A DNA stretch of 64,000 nt. Source: Nannocystis exedens (GTDB lineage Bacteria > Myxococcota_A > Polyangia > Nannocystales > Nannocystaceae). Shown here one piece after another: positions 36,248 through 44,756 of the stretch (the stretch's first letter is position 1; the number at the start of each line of letters is the position of its first letter). Where the stretch lies: NCBI RefSeq assembly GCF_002343915.1, contig NZ_NETK01000001.1:10378001-10442000 (forward strand), read 5' to 3'. The notes beneath the pieces were generated by a model. That model was not told the DNA's origin. It did not search any database and saw only the letters and a list, made by a program, of their open reading frames with translations. Both the position numbers and the translations under genes were made by a program.

Positions 36248-37230
36248 TCCGCCCGATCGAGCTGTCCCTCGAGACATCTCCGGCGCGACGCTTCAACCGC
36301 TTCATCGGCGTGGCTCTCGGCGGCGGCCGCGGCAAGACGACCGCGGTCGCGCGGCTCGAGCGCGTCGAGGCGGAGGGCGCCGCGCCGCGCGTGCGTCTGG
36401 CGGAGGCCCGGCTGCGCCACGGCCACCGCGGCAGCGGCGAGGAGGGCGGCGAGGGCGGGGGCGATCCGCTGTTCCGCGACGAGGTGCTGGTCGCGTACCT
36501 GCAGCGCTGGACGGCGGACGACACGGTGGTCGCGATCGACGCGCCGCTGACGTTGCCGCCGTGCATCCGCTGTCCGCTGGCCTGTCCCGGAGTACAGGCG
36601 TGCACGGTGCCGGTGGTGGCGTGGATGCGGAAGCACGCGCCGGCCTTGCACGCGGCGCGGCGCTCCGACCCGGGCAAGCCGGCGGTCACCCCGTACACGC
36701 AGCGGGCGGTCGACGTCCTGCTGACGCACGTGGGGCTGTCGCCGCGCGAGTCGCTGGGGCAGGGCATGGGGCCGCTGGCGGCGCGGGCCGCCTATCTGCG
36801 GCGCGTGCTGTCGCCGCTGCTGCGGCTGCACGAGAACTTGATCGAGGTCCACCCGCCGGCGACGGTGACCCGGCTGTTCGGGGCCGAGGTCGAGCGTCGG
36901 CACCGGCGCAGCGACAGCGAGCAGGCGTGGGAGCTGCGCAAGCGGATGCTGACGGCGCTCGACCCGGTGCTCGCGTTCGACTTCGTCTGGCCCGAGGTTG
37001 TGGTCCGCAGCCCGCACGTCTTCGACGCGGTCATCGCCGGGCTCACGGCGTTCTTGTGGGCGCATCAGGGCTGGCAGGGTCCGCTCGATCTCCAGCCGGC
37101 GCAGCCTGCGACCGCCAGCGAGACCGTCACGCCCGATCCCCTGCGCGCCGCGATCGCGGGGCTCGAGGATCGCTGGCTCGAAGACGGCTGGATCTGGGTC
37201 CCACCGGCTCCTGGAGGCGGACGCGTGTGA
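36244..37230 (+). CDS. DUF429-like protein, possible RNase H-fold nuclease
   Basis: A 328-residue protein. FIGVALGGGRGKTTAVARLE at the N-terminus and VVAIDAPLTLPP later match the DUF429 layout, where the acidic residue in the second block suggests an RNase H-like fold; the LIEVHPPATVTRLFG segment also fits that family. A Cys-rich insert (CIRCPLACPGVQAC) between residues 113 and 126 could bind metal. The start at GTG 36244 overlaps the UPF0158 stop. Biochemical role unknown. Confidence 0.75.
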   Translation: MIRPIELSLETSPARRFNRFIGVALGGGRGKTTAVARLERVEAEGAAPRVRLAEARLRHGHRGSGEEGGEGGGDPLFRDEVLVAYLQRWTADDTVVAIDAPLTLPPCIRCPLACPGVQACTVPVVAWMRKHAPALHAARRSDPGKPAVTPYTQRAVDVLLTHVGLSPRESLGQGMGPLAARAAYLRRVLSPLLRLHENLIEVHPPATVTRLFGAEVERRHRRSDSEQAWELRKRMLTALDPVLAFDFVWPEVVVRSPHVFDAVIAGLTAFLWAHQGWQGPLDLQPAQPATASETVTPDPLRAAIAGLEDRWLEDGWIWVPPAPGGGRV

Positions 37231-37346
37231 TTCTGCACGATTTGGCGCAGACCGAGGGCTTGTGCGGGCCGTTGCTTCCCGTGCTTGCCTGCGATGCGCC
37301 GCCAGGTGCACAGTAGACAGGCTACAGGCCCTCGGACCCCAGACGC

Positions 37347-38354
37347 ATGCGAGACCCGGCCCACGGCAGCGACTTCACCCCCGACGAGCTCGATCTTTTG
37401 GAGGACGCGCTCGAGTGGATGGAGGATCCCGCGCGCCGGGGCGATCTGGAGGCGATGCCCGCGCCGCTGCGCCAGCGCGCCGACGAGTACGCCGCGATCC
37501 TGGCGATGACGCGCGAGGCGATGCCCGAGGAGGACGTCTCGCCCGGGCTGCTCGACGGCATCCTCGCCGAGGCCCGACGGGCGGCGCCTCCGCCGGCGTC
37601 GGCGGCCGCCGAAGGTCCGAGCTTGTGGGAGCGGCTGCGGCGCTCGTTCTTGCTGCCGGGCGTGGCGCTGGCCGGCACCGCGGCGTTGCTCTTGTGGGTG
37701 GCGCGGCCGGTCGACGAGGCGGGGCCGTCGATCCGCGAAGAAGCTGCGCCCTCGCCGGCGCCCGCGGCCCCCGAGGCGGCCCGCGAGCCGCGGCCGGTGC
37801 CCGAGCCGGGTGGCCTGAAGGACATGTCCCCGCCGCCAGACGAGCGTGAGGCCGAGGCACCCGCCGAGGTCGCGCCGACGTCGGCGGCCGCCGACGCGGC
37901 GAGCGTGCCGGGGGCGATCGAGCAGGAGCCGCCGTCACCGGCGATGAAGGCCGCGCGAGGCGGGGCGCCGGCGAAGAAGAAGGCGATGGAGCTCGACGAG
38001 GAGCCGCTGCCCGGCCTCGCCGTGCCGGAGGAGCAGCGCGTCGACGCCGACAAGGAGTCCGTCCGCGACCAGCTCGAGAGCGGCGACCGGGCCCGCAACA
38101 AGGGCCGCTGTGACCTCGCCGAGGCCGAGTACGCGGCGGTCGCCAACAGCAACGGTCCGGCGGCCGAGCGCGCGCGGGCCCTCGCCGGCCTGGGCCTGTG
38201 TCGGGAGGCGGCCGGCAAGACGGCCGACGCCGAGCGCTACTTCGAGGCGGCCCGCTCGCTCGACGCCGGCGTGGAGCGCTGGCTCGGCGGCGAGACCGAG
38301 GTGGTGAAGAAGAAGGCCGTGAAGGCGGCCAAGCCCAAGGCCGACGGGCTGTAG
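37347..38354 (+). CDS. Anti-sigma-like membrane protein with C-terminal TPR
   Basis: A 335-residue protein: N-terminal acidic helical region about 1-80, one membrane helix about 101-119 (FLLPGVALAGTAALLLWVA), a Pro/Ala/Glu-rich periplasmic linker, and a TPR-like C-terminus (RNKGRCDLAEAEYAAVANSNGPAAERARALAGLGLCREAAGKTADAERYFEAARSLD). This is the layout of myxobacterial anti-sigma-like proteins usually encoded next to an ECF sigma factor, but no sigma gene is adjacent here. A 14-bp repeat unit at 37823 encodes LKDMSPPP in the linker. Confidence 0.65.
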   Translation: MRDPAHGSDFTPDELDLLEDALEWMEDPARRGDLEAMPAPLRQRADEYAAILAMTREAMPEEDVSPGLLDGILAEARRAAPPPASAAAEGPSLWERLRRSFLLPGVALAGTAALLLWVARPVDEAGPSIREEAAPSPAPAAPEAAREPRPVPEPGGLKDMSPPPDEREAEAPAEVAPTSAAADAASVPGAIEQEPPSPAMKAARGGAPAKKKAMELDEEPLPGLAVPEEQRVDADKESVRDQLESGDRARNKGRCDLAEAEYAAVANSNGPAAERARALAGLGLCREAAGKTADAERYFEAARSLDAGVERWLGGETEVVKKKAVKAAKPKADGL

Positions 38355-38527
38355 CGGGTCGACGCTCGTGCCGGCATGAGCGTCGGCGGCGGCGTCGCCA
38401 TCTGGCTCGAAGGACAGAGGACGCGTCGTCGACTCGACGACGCCGAAGCAGCCGAGCTCGCGCGCGATCGCCGACCTGGGGCCGTATCGTGGGCGGGCGA
38501 GACCGCCGGCGTCGAGCAGGGCTGGCG

Positions 38528-38642
38528 ACTGTTCCCACGGACATGGCTCCCGGGACAGGTCGCAGCCACCCGGCCAGAGCGCTTCGCATGTACGGAAGGA
38601 CCTGTTCAAAAGACCCTGTCAAAAAAGACAGGTCTCTGCTCA
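38528..38642. repeat. Two 14-bp repeat tracts at a convergent junction
   Basis: Units at 38528, 38542 and 38556, then after a break 38587, 38601, 38615 and 38629, the last four exactly in phase. The second tract mixes both orientations (CATG, CCTG, CCTG, CAGG) and runs up to the stop codon of the minus-strand lipoprotein gene. Confidence 0.8.
38608..38634 (-). terminator. Possible terminator built from the 14-bp repeat
   Basis: On the minus strand GACCTGTC, TTTTTT loop, GACAGGGTC, then TTTT, just after the stop at 38640. The stem is 6-8 bp with one mismatch. This is one of the places where the repeat could terminate transcription; strength is doubtful. Confidence 0.35.
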
Positions 38643-39338
38643 GTCGACGTCGACCGCGAAGTCGACGCCGACGCTGGGGCCGTCGTAGCTGGGGAAGCGG
38701 TGGTCGTAGACGGCCTTGCGCGCGCAGGGGACGATGCCCCAGACGTTCAGGCTCGCGGGTGCCTTGACCGACACGCTCTCGACCTTGCCGGAGGGCTGAA
38801 GGCGCAGCTGGATCGCCAGGCGGCCGCTGCCGACGTCGCCGTAGCGGCTGGCCGTGATCACGCAGTCGGTGATCTTCGGCGTGATCTTGGCGAAGTGCTG
38901 GTCGAGGACCCGCTCGCTCGGGCGCTCGCTGCCGGCCTCGAGATCGATGGTCTGGGCCTTGTCGTTGGAGAACTGGGGGATCTTGCGATCGTCGACGGGG
39001 ACGAACGGGGGCAGCTTGTCGGCAGCGGGCTCGGCCTCTTCGACCTCGCCGATCTCGTCATCGGCGGCGGGCGCCGGAGCAGCGCCGCCCGCCGCGGTCG
39101 AGCCCGCCGTGGTCCGGCGCACACGCTTCTTCTTGCGCCGCTTTTTCTTCTTCTTGCCGTCGTCGGGGACGGGGGTCGCGACCGGGGCGTCGGCGACGCA
39201 CTGGCCCTCGACGCAGGTGCTCCCGGGCTCGCAGGGGGCCGGGCAATCGGGCTTCGGCGCGGGTTCGCACGCGAACGAGGCCGCCAGCGCGAGCGCGGCG
39301 AGGCGGGCGAGGCGGGCGCCGGGCGGATGCTCACCCAT
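38640..39338 (-). CDS. AgmX/PglI-type C-terminal-domain lipoprotein
   Basis: A 232-residue lipoprotein: signal with ASFAC, an EGF-like Cys cluster ([16 protein letters not shown]), a strongly basic Lys/Arg stretch ([17 protein letters not shown]), an acidic linker and a C-terminal domain ending [28 protein letters not shown]. That last domain (residues about 150-232) resembles the TonB-like C-terminal domain of AgmX/PglI gliding and polysaccharide proteins, with a conserved pair of Cys. Function unknown; envelope location likely. Confidence 0.65.
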   Translation of the reverse strand: MGEHPPGARLARLAALALAASFACEPAPKPDCPAPCEPGSTCVEGQCVADAPVATPVPDDGKKKKKRRKKKRVRRTTAGSTAAGGAAPAPAADDEIGEVEEAEPAADKLPPFVPVDDRKIPQFSNDKAQTIDLEAGSERPSERVLDQHFAKITPKITDCVITASRYGDVGSGRLAIQLRLQPSGKVESVSVKAPASLNVWGIVPCARKAVYDHRFPSYDGPSVGVDFAVDVD

Positions 39339-39421
39339 GGGGCCCGGATGATGCCGGCCGCGGCGGTGCGGTTCAAGCTCACGGCCCGAGATCTGGCCCG
39401 CGGCCGGCCGACCATGGCAGC

Positions 39422-39799
39422 GTGCGCGCCGTGTCCACGGTGCCCTCCCGAGAGCTCGCCACGTTCGCCAATCCGCGCCCGGGGCGCGACTACGAGGTCC
39501 GCTTCGATTGCCCCGAATTCACCTGCCTGTGCCCGATGACGGGCCAGCCGGACTTCGCCACGATCCGGATCCGCTACCGCCCGCGCGCCCGCTGCGTCGA
39601 GCTCAAGAGCCTCAAGCTGTACCTGTGGTCGTTCCGGGACACCGGGGCGTTTCACGAGGCCGTCACCAACCAGATCCTCGACGATCTGGTCGCCGTCCTG
39701 GACCCCGAGTGGCTCGAGGTCGAGGGCGACTTCCTCGTCCGCGGCGGGATCCACACGGTCGTGCGAGCCCGTCACGTGGGCGCGCCGCTGCCGGGCTGA
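39422..39799 (+). CDS. queF: NADPH-dependent 7-cyano-7-deazaguanine reductase QueF
   Basis: A 125-residue QueF of the short, single-domain type. It reduces preQ0 to preQ1 in queuosine synthesis. The catalytic Cys37 lies in [16 protein letters not shown], and [14 protein letters not shown] is the substrate-binding block; GGIHTVV near the end is also conserved. The start is GTG 39422. No other queuosine genes are nearby. The region upstream holds no recognisable preQ1 riboswitch. Confidence 0.94.
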   Translation: MRAVSTVPSRELATFANPRPGRDYEVRFDCPEFTCLCPMTGQPDFATIRIRYRPRARCVELKSLKLYLWSFRDTGAFHEAVTNQILDDLVAVLDPEWLEVEGDFLVRGGIHTVVRARHVGAPLPG

Positions 39800-39842
39800 A
39801 AGCGGCGGGCGGGCGTGATAACGTCCGCCCGGACTCGCTGCC

Positions 39843-41273
39843 ATGCCCATGTTCTCGACCCTCGCCGGCGCCCTGATCGCTCTCCTCCTCGACGGTCCCT
39901 TCAACTACGAGTTCTCGCGCGTCACCGACGAGAAGAGTCAGGCCCACGTGATCCTGCGGGCCAACGAGGACCTGCAGGCGATGGAGGTGACGATCACCGG
40001 CGACCGCCAGACGATCCGCAAGAAGATCCCGGCGCTCAAGTCGGGCAAGGAGTACAAGATCGTCTGGACGCAGAACGGCGACACCGCGGCCTACGAGATG
40101 GCGATCGTGTCGTCCGCCGGCGAGGCCAACGCGAACTTCGAGGTCGCGCGCGGGGCCGGCAAGCCCTCGGGGGGCGGCGGTGGCGGCGGCGGGGCGGCCG
40201 GCAAGGTCACGGCGATGGCGACCGCGGCCGACATCCTCTACGACCACAAGGTCGCGTACACGACCAGCTTCGAGGTCAGCGGCTACGAGTTCAAGGTCTA
40301 CAACACCGACGGCGACGTGATCCACAACGACGCGGGCACCGGCGGCTGGAAGGCGGGCGAGCGCATCGAGCTCCGCTGGAACACGACGGACGACGTGTTC
40401 CTGGTCAAGGTCCGCTTCGAGGGCGCGCAGGGCCAGTTCGGCGAGCACATCCTGGCGCCGATGGCGATCGACATCCCGCACACCGAGGTCGTGTTCGACA
40501 GCGGCAAGGCGATCATCCGCGGCGAGCAGGCGCCGAAGATCGACGAGGCCGCGGCGGTGGCGATGCACAAGCTGGCGGCGGTCGAGAACGCCAAGAAGGC
40601 GGTCGGCAACGTGCTCGAGGGCGCCGGCTACGTGCCCAAGCTGTTCATCGCCGGCTACACCGACACCGTCGGCAAGCCGGGCGACAACCAGAAGCTCTCG
40701 GAGGGGCGTGCGCGCGCGATCGCGGAGCGCTTCCACGAGAAGGGCGTGTGGTCGGAGATCTACTACACGGGCATGGGCGAGAAGGGCCTCAAGGTCCAGA
40801 CGCCCGACTCGTTCGACGAGGAGAAGAACCGCCGCGCGGTCTATGTCATCAGCTTCCAGCCGCCGACCGGGCCGTGGTTCCCGTCGCCGGGGGCGTGGAA
40901 GAAGGTCGCCAACGCGCGCCCGCGCCCGGCCGAGCTGCCGCCGTACCCCGAGAAGTGGAAGGAGTACGAGGACAACAAGCGCCACGGGAAGACCGACGGC
41001 GGGTCGTCGTCCAGCGAGGGCAGCGGCGGCGGCAGCAGCAGCTCGAGCGATACGTCGTCCGGCAGCGACGACGGCTCGGGCACGTCCGGCAGCAGCGGCG
41101 GCTCGGGCGGCGAGCCGTACCTGGGCTCGGCCGAAGGCCCGCCGGAGGTCGGTGGCGAGCCGGGGGCGAGCAAGAAGGGCTGCAGCGTGGTCGCCGACCC
41201 GACGCCCGGCGCGACCATCCTGCTGCTCGCGGGGCTCTTGACGCTCCGCCGCCGCCGCGTCCGCGCCGCGTGA
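39843..41273 (+). CDS. OmpA-domain surface protein with MYXO-CTERM-like tail
   Basis: A 476-residue protein: short hydrophobic N-terminus (MPMFSTLAGALIALLLDGPFNYE), two beta-rich domains separated by a Gly run, then an OmpA peptidoglycan-binding domain (VVFDSGKAIIRGEQAPKIDEA, FIAGYTDTVGKPGDNQKLSEGRARAIAERF, YTGMGEKG), a long Ser/Gly-rich spacer, and a C-terminal Cys followed by a hydrophobic helix and Arg tail (KKGCSVVADPTPG ... LLTLRRRRVRAA). The last part is a MYXO-CTERM-like sorting signal that attaches proteins to the outer surface. Joining it to an OmpA domain is unusual because OmpA normally anchors to peptidoglycan from the periplasmic side. Confidence 0.8.
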   Translation: MPMFSTLAGALIALLLDGPFNYEFSRVTDEKSQAHVILRANEDLQAMEVTITGDRQTIRKKIPALKSGKEYKIVWTQNGDTAAYEMAIVSSAGEANANFEVARGAGKPSGGGGGGGGAAGKVTAMATAADILYDHKVAYTTSFEVSGYEFKVYNTDGDVIHNDAGTGGWKAGERIELRWNTTDDVFLVKVRFEGAQGQFGEHILAPMAIDIPHTEVVFDSGKAIIRGEQAPKIDEAAAVAMHKLAAVENAKKAVGNVLEGAGYVPKLFIAGYTDTVGKPGDNQKLSEGRARAIAERFHEKGVWSEIYYTGMGEKGLKVQTPDSFDEEKNRRAVYVISFQPPTGPWFPSPGAWKKVANARPRPAELPPYPEKWKEYEDNKRHGKTDGGSSSSEGSGGGSSSSSDTSSGSDDGSGTSGSSGGSGGEPYLGSAEGPPEVGGEPGASKKGCSVVADPTPGATILLLAGLLTLRRRRVRAA

Positions 41274-42024
41274 GCGCCGGGGGCCCGCTCGACTCGGCGG
41301 GCCGGGTTCGCTGTCGCTGGCGCCGGGTCCCGCGGTTCTTCGTCGCTGGCGACCCGAGGACGCGCGGCTGGATGTGGGCCTCGTCCGAGCGTGGCCTGCC
41401 GCTGGCGTGCCTGCTGCTCGGGCCCGGGTCCTCGTGCTTCGTCGCACTGCCTGAGCACGGTCGGCTCGATGTGTCGGGGGGGGGCGCGCCTCGTCGCGTC
41501 GCCCGTGCATGACCGGCCGTTGGCGTGCCCTGTTGTTCGGGCCTGATGTCGTGCCGGGCCGTCACCCGCTGCGGGACGCGGGCCCGGCCGCTCGCATGGG
41601 TCGGCGTGGGGCATCGCATGGGGCCTGCAGCGCTCCGCCACGGTCGTGGCCTCGGCGCGGGGCAGGTCGGTCGTCGTACGGGTCGACATGCATCGACGCG
41701 ACGGTGCGGATGCATCGACGCGGGGCCAGATCGCGCGGCGACGCACCGACGCGGGCTCCGGGCGGCGGGCCGGGAGCAGCGCAGGAGCACGACATGCGAG
41801 GACAGCCGCGAGGTCGTGGCGTCGAGCGAGCCGCGATCGCGAGCGGCCGGTGCAGCGAGAAATGCCGCAGAGAGGCACGCTGCCCCGTGAATTCAGCGGT
41901 TTTCGCCGAGGTGGCCTTTGGGACCTGCGCCACGCGGCAGGTGCCTACGCGCAGCCTGTGATCGGTGAAGTGGTTGCAGGCCGGCCAACGTGTTCCAGAC
42001 TTGCGCCGCAGAAGGAGTGAGAGC
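41274..42024. other. 750-bp region without a convincing gene
   Basis: Several open frames cross it but none has a credible start, composition or family similarity. It contains a poly-G run near 41476-41485 and a 13-bp direct repeat ATGCATCGACGCG at 41689 and 41710, spaced 21 bp. The right part (41880-42010) is less GC-rich and probably carries the promoter of the next gene. Confidence 0.5.
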
Positions 42025-42345
42025 ATGGCGCGTAGTACTCGGACGAAGCAGAGCGGGCCGGCGCGGGCCGGCGCGAAAGTACGCAAGGCGGCTCCGGCCA
42101 AGACCGGGGCGAAGGCGAAGGCGAAGAGCCCCGCGGTGAAGGGCAAGGCGGCGACCAGCCGGGCGACGAGCAAGTCGACCGCGCGCACGGGCAAGCAGGC
42201 CGCCGCGCCCGCGTCGAAGTCGCGCAGCGAGGCGGCGAAGAAGGGCTGGGAGACCCGTCGCCGTCGCGCCGGCAAGACCTCGACGTCGACCCCCCGCAAG
42301 ACCCCCGCCGGCGCGGCGAAGGCCAAGACGGCCCGGGCTCGCTAG
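42025..42345 (+). CDS. Basic Lys/Ala-rich histone-H1-like protein
   Basis: A 106-residue protein of extreme composition: repeated Lys/Ala/Pro/Arg (ARAGAKVRKAAPAKTGAKAKAKSPAVKGKAA) like the tail of eukaryotic H1 or bacterial Hc/AlgR3-type proteins, then SRSEAAKKGWETRRRRAG, a small motif seen in many bacterial basic proteins. ATG 42025 has AAGGAG 8 nt upstream, so it is a normal SD-led gene. It probably binds DNA non-specifically in the nucleoid; whether it interacts with the 14-bp repeat arrays around it is an open question. Confidence 0.7.
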   Translation: MARSTRTKQSGPARAGAKVRKAAPAKTGAKAKAKSPAVKGKAATSRATSKSTARTGKQAAAPASKSRSEAAKKGWETRRRRAGKTSTSTPRKTPAGAAKAKTARAR

Positions 42346-42386
42346 CGACGGCGACCCCGGGCGCTCGCGCCGGGCTCGCCGACGTG

Positions 42387-42414
42387 GCTGTCCTTCGGGA
42401 CATGTTCAGCGGCG
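42387..42414. repeat. 14-bp repeat tract (2 units) with a UUCG-type loop
   Basis: Units at 42387 (GCTG) and 42401 (CATG), directly after the basic-protein gene. TGTCC-TTCG-GGACA is a perfect stem closed by C(UUCG)G, the most stable RNA tetraloop. Confidence 0.7.
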
Positions 42415-42454
42415 AAGGTCGAGCGGTGGAGCCGACGAGACCGCGGGCTCGCCG

Positions 42455-42725
42455 GCGAGGAGCGAGGGCACGAGACCGCGTGCCTCGCTCCGCGCGAGGA
42501 CCTGTGAACCGGTGGGCTTGTCGATGAGGAGCGAGGCACGAGACCGCGTGCCTCGCTCCCAGCGAGGGGCCGAGAGACGTGAGCGAGGCAAAAGACCGCG
42601 TGCCTCGACCTGAGCAAGAAGGCGAACCGCGTGAGCTCGCCGGTGAGCAGCGAGGCACAGGATCGCGCCGCGTTCCGCACGAGGACCCGAGAACCGGTGG
42701 GCTCGTCGTGAGGAGCGAGGACCGC
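42455..42725. repeat. Degenerate repeats of about 70 bp between convergent genes
   Basis: Several imperfect copies containing GAGGAGCGAGGCACGAGACC, CGCGTGCCTCGCTCC and GAACCGGTGGGCTCGTCG follow one another. GAGCGAGGCACG and CGTGCCTCGCTC are also inverted copies of each other, so hairpins are possible. Together with the 14-bp tracts on each side, the whole 450-bp convergent junction is repetitive and gene-free. Confidence 0.75.
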
Positions 42726-42794
42726 GAGCCTCGCTGCGTGGTCCTGCCGCGGCAGGCCACGCGAGCCGTATGCACAAGGCGCCGATCTGCTCGC

Positions 42795-43871
42795 TCAGGC
42801 GAGCTGGCCTTCGGGACAGGAGTTCTGCAGGCAGTGCTGCAGCCCGCACTTGAGGCTGGTGGTCGCGGGCAGGCGGGCCAGCTCGGGGCAGAGGGCGACG
42901 AGCTGGGCGACGGCGTCCGACGAGACGCCCGACAGCACGCAGGCGGCTCCGAGGCGGCGGACCGCGTGGGCGATCTGGGCGACGGACTCGGCGTTGACGC
43001 CGTCGATCGTCTCGAGGGCTTGCAGGTCGAGCACCACCCACGCGGCCTGCTGGCGCGAGATGGCCTCGGCCAGGCCGCCGATCGTGGCCGCCTGACGATC
43101 GCCGTCGAGGTGGCCGATCAGCGGCACCGCGAGGACGCCGTCCCAGATCTCGAGCACCGGCGAGGTGAGGCGCGCGATCTCCTGCCGCTGCGCGTGGATG
43201 ACCGACATCTTGTGCAGCAGGTCGCGCTCGGCGGTGCGGCGGCGGTCGGTCTCGAGCACGAGCGTGACGGCGTCGGCGAGCGAGGCGACGAACGCCAGCT
43301 CGTCGTCGGTCCACACGCGCGGGTCGCCGATGTACTCGCAGCAGAGCACGCCCGACAGGCCGCCGCGCGAGCGGATCGGGGCGTCGAGGGTCGCCGACAC
43401 GCCGTGCCGGCGAAAATAGATGGTCCCGAACTCGCGCGTGCGCGGGTCGGTCTGCGCGTCGGAGGCGTCCAGCACCCGGGTGGTCGCCAGGGTGGCAAAA
43501 TAGATCGGGAAGTCGCAGCGGTAGAGCACGGCGCCGGACGAGTGCGCGGCCGTCGCCACGTCGTACAGGTCGGCGCACTCCAGAGCCGAGGCGTCGGGGG
43601 TGAAAAACCACACTCCAGCGCGGTGGATCTTCAAAATGTCGACGGCGGTCTCGGTGATCCGCCTCAGGCCGGTCGCGAGGTCGACGTCCGGTCGCTCGCG
43701 GTCGCGGGACAGCTCGAGCAGGGCGCTCAGCTGGCGGGCGAGGTTCTTGTTGTCGCCCGCTTCGTCGTCGCCGCACATCAGCTCGGCGAGCACGCGCGCC
43801 CTGGCTCGGTCAGGGTCCTCGGCGATGCGCGCGGCTGCGGCGATCCGCGCGGCTCGGTCGAGCAAATTCAT
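42795..43871 (-). CDS. GAF-STAS regulatory protein (RsbR/RsbS-like)
   Basis: A 358-residue cytoplasmic protein: helical N-terminus, GAF domain about 75-210 (GVWFFTPDASALECADLYD, APIRSRGGLSGVLCCEYIGDPRVWTDDELAFVASLADAV), and a C-terminal STAS domain (SPVLEIWDGVLAVPLIGHLDGDRQ, WVVLDLQALETIDG). It belongs to the RsbR/RsbS type of stressosome regulators, in which a sensor domain controls a STAS domain that binds kinases. It starts at ATG 43871, decided by GGAGGGG 4 nt upstream. No RsbT or RsbU homologue is adjacent. The 3' end and the STAS C-terminus run into a 14-bp tract. Confidence 0.85.
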   Translation of the reverse strand: MNLLDRAARIAAAARIAEDPDRARARVLAELMCGDDEAGDNKNLARQLSALLELSRDRERPDVDLATGLRRITETAVDILKIHRAGVWFFTPDASALECADLYDVATAAHSSGAVLYRCDFPIYFATLATTRVLDASDAQTDPRTREFGTIYFRRHGVSATLDAPIRSRGGLSGVLCCEYIGDPRVWTDDELAFVASLADAVTLVLETDRRRTAERDLLHKMSVIHAQRQEIARLTSPVLEIWDGVLAVPLIGHLDGDRQAATIGGLAEAISRQQAAWVVLDLQALETIDGVNAESVAQIAHAVRRLGAACVLSGVSSDAVAQLVALCPELARLPATTSLKCGLQHCLQNSCPEGQLA

Positions 43872-44015
43872 GCTTCCCCTCCACAGGCGAAGTATGACCG
43901 GCAACACGGAGCGCGCGAGCGGCTGGACCGCCGGAGCGGCGTCACATGTCTGGAGGGACAGGTCCGGGCGGCCGGGGCGCAGGCGGTTTCGCGGCCGATC
44001 GGGCTCGGCCGCGCG

Positions 44016-44756
44016 TCACTCGAAGGTGACGACGAAGACCTCCTGTTCGCCGTCGGTGCCGGCGGCGCCGGTGGTGGCGCTGTCGTCTCCGCGGCGTGCG
44101 CGACGGATCTCCACCTCGCTGCGGTAGCCGAGCGCCTCGAGGGCGTTGACGGTGGTCTGGAACAGGGGGCGTCCCGGGTCGGCGAGGACGATCCGCCCGC
44201 CCGGGCGGCACAGGCGGGCCAGGGCCGGCGCGACCTGTTCGGCGAGGCGTGCCTCGTACGCCACGTCGCTGGCGAGCACGACGTCGGCGGTGCCGAGGGC
44301 GGCGACCAGGGCGTCGGGGTCGGCCACGTCGCCCGGGTGGTAGGCGATGACGGCGTCGTTGAGGGCGGCGTTGCGGCGCAGCAGGGCCGGCACGTCCGGG
44401 TGGGCGTCGCTGGCGAGGACGTGGGCGCCGAGGCGGGCGGCGACGAGGGCGGGCAGGCCGACGCCGCAGCCGACCTCGACGACCCGGCGGCCGCGGACGA
44501 GGGCCGGTCGCTCGCCGAGGTGGGCCGCCAGCGCGCGCCCGGCCGGCCACAGCGTGCCGAAGTAGGGGACGAGGCGCAGCGCCTCGGCGTCGTCGATGCT
44601 GCGGCCGACCTCGTCGCACAGGGCGTCGATGGCGGCGTCGAGGCTGGAGACGACGTCGAGCTCGACGACGACCCCGCCGCACAGCTCGCGGGCGCGGCGC
44701 AGCGGGTAGTCGAAGCGGCTGCCTGAAAGGACAGGTGATGGATCGGGGCGGGTCAT
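44016..44756 (-). CDS. Class I SAM-dependent methyltransferase (METTL-type)
   Basis: A 246-residue methyltransferase. VVEVGCGVGLPALVAARLGAHVLASDAHPDVP is the SAM-binding motif I; ADVVLASDVAYEARL is motif IV. The layout resembles the nicotinamide/protein lysine methyltransferase family (PF10294) rather than small-molecule O-methyltransferases. It begins at ATG 44756 inside the repeated junction described below; copies of its first codons (MTRPDPSPVLSGSR) recur twice upstream as remnants. Substrate unknown. Confidence 0.8.
   Translation of the reverse strand: MTRPDPSPVLSGSRFDYPLRRARELCGGVVVELDVVSSLDAAIDALCDEVGRSIDDAEALRLVPYFGTLWPAGRALAAHLGERPALVRGRRVVEVGCGVGLPALVAARLGAHVLASDAHPDVPALLRRNAALNDAVIAYHPGDVADPDALVAALGTADVVLASDVAYEARLAEQVAPALARLCRPGGRIVLADPGRPLFQTTVNALEALGYRSEVEIRRARRGDDSATTGAAGTDGEQEVFVVTFE

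Noticed and set aside
38355-38527. A small gene in the left part of the 38-kb convergent gap
   Set aside because: No start with ribosome site or -10 element and no conserved composition; the rest of the gap is repeat DNA.
39340-39421. A preQ1 riboswitch before queF
   Set aside because: The 80-bp gap shows no preQ1 aptamer-like pseudoknot and the gene starts at GTG with no room for an expression platform.
41274-42024. Several open frames of 120-150 codons in the gap after the OmpA gene
   Set aside because: Arg/Ala/Gly-biased translations with no start context, signal or family similarity; all overlap one another on both strands.
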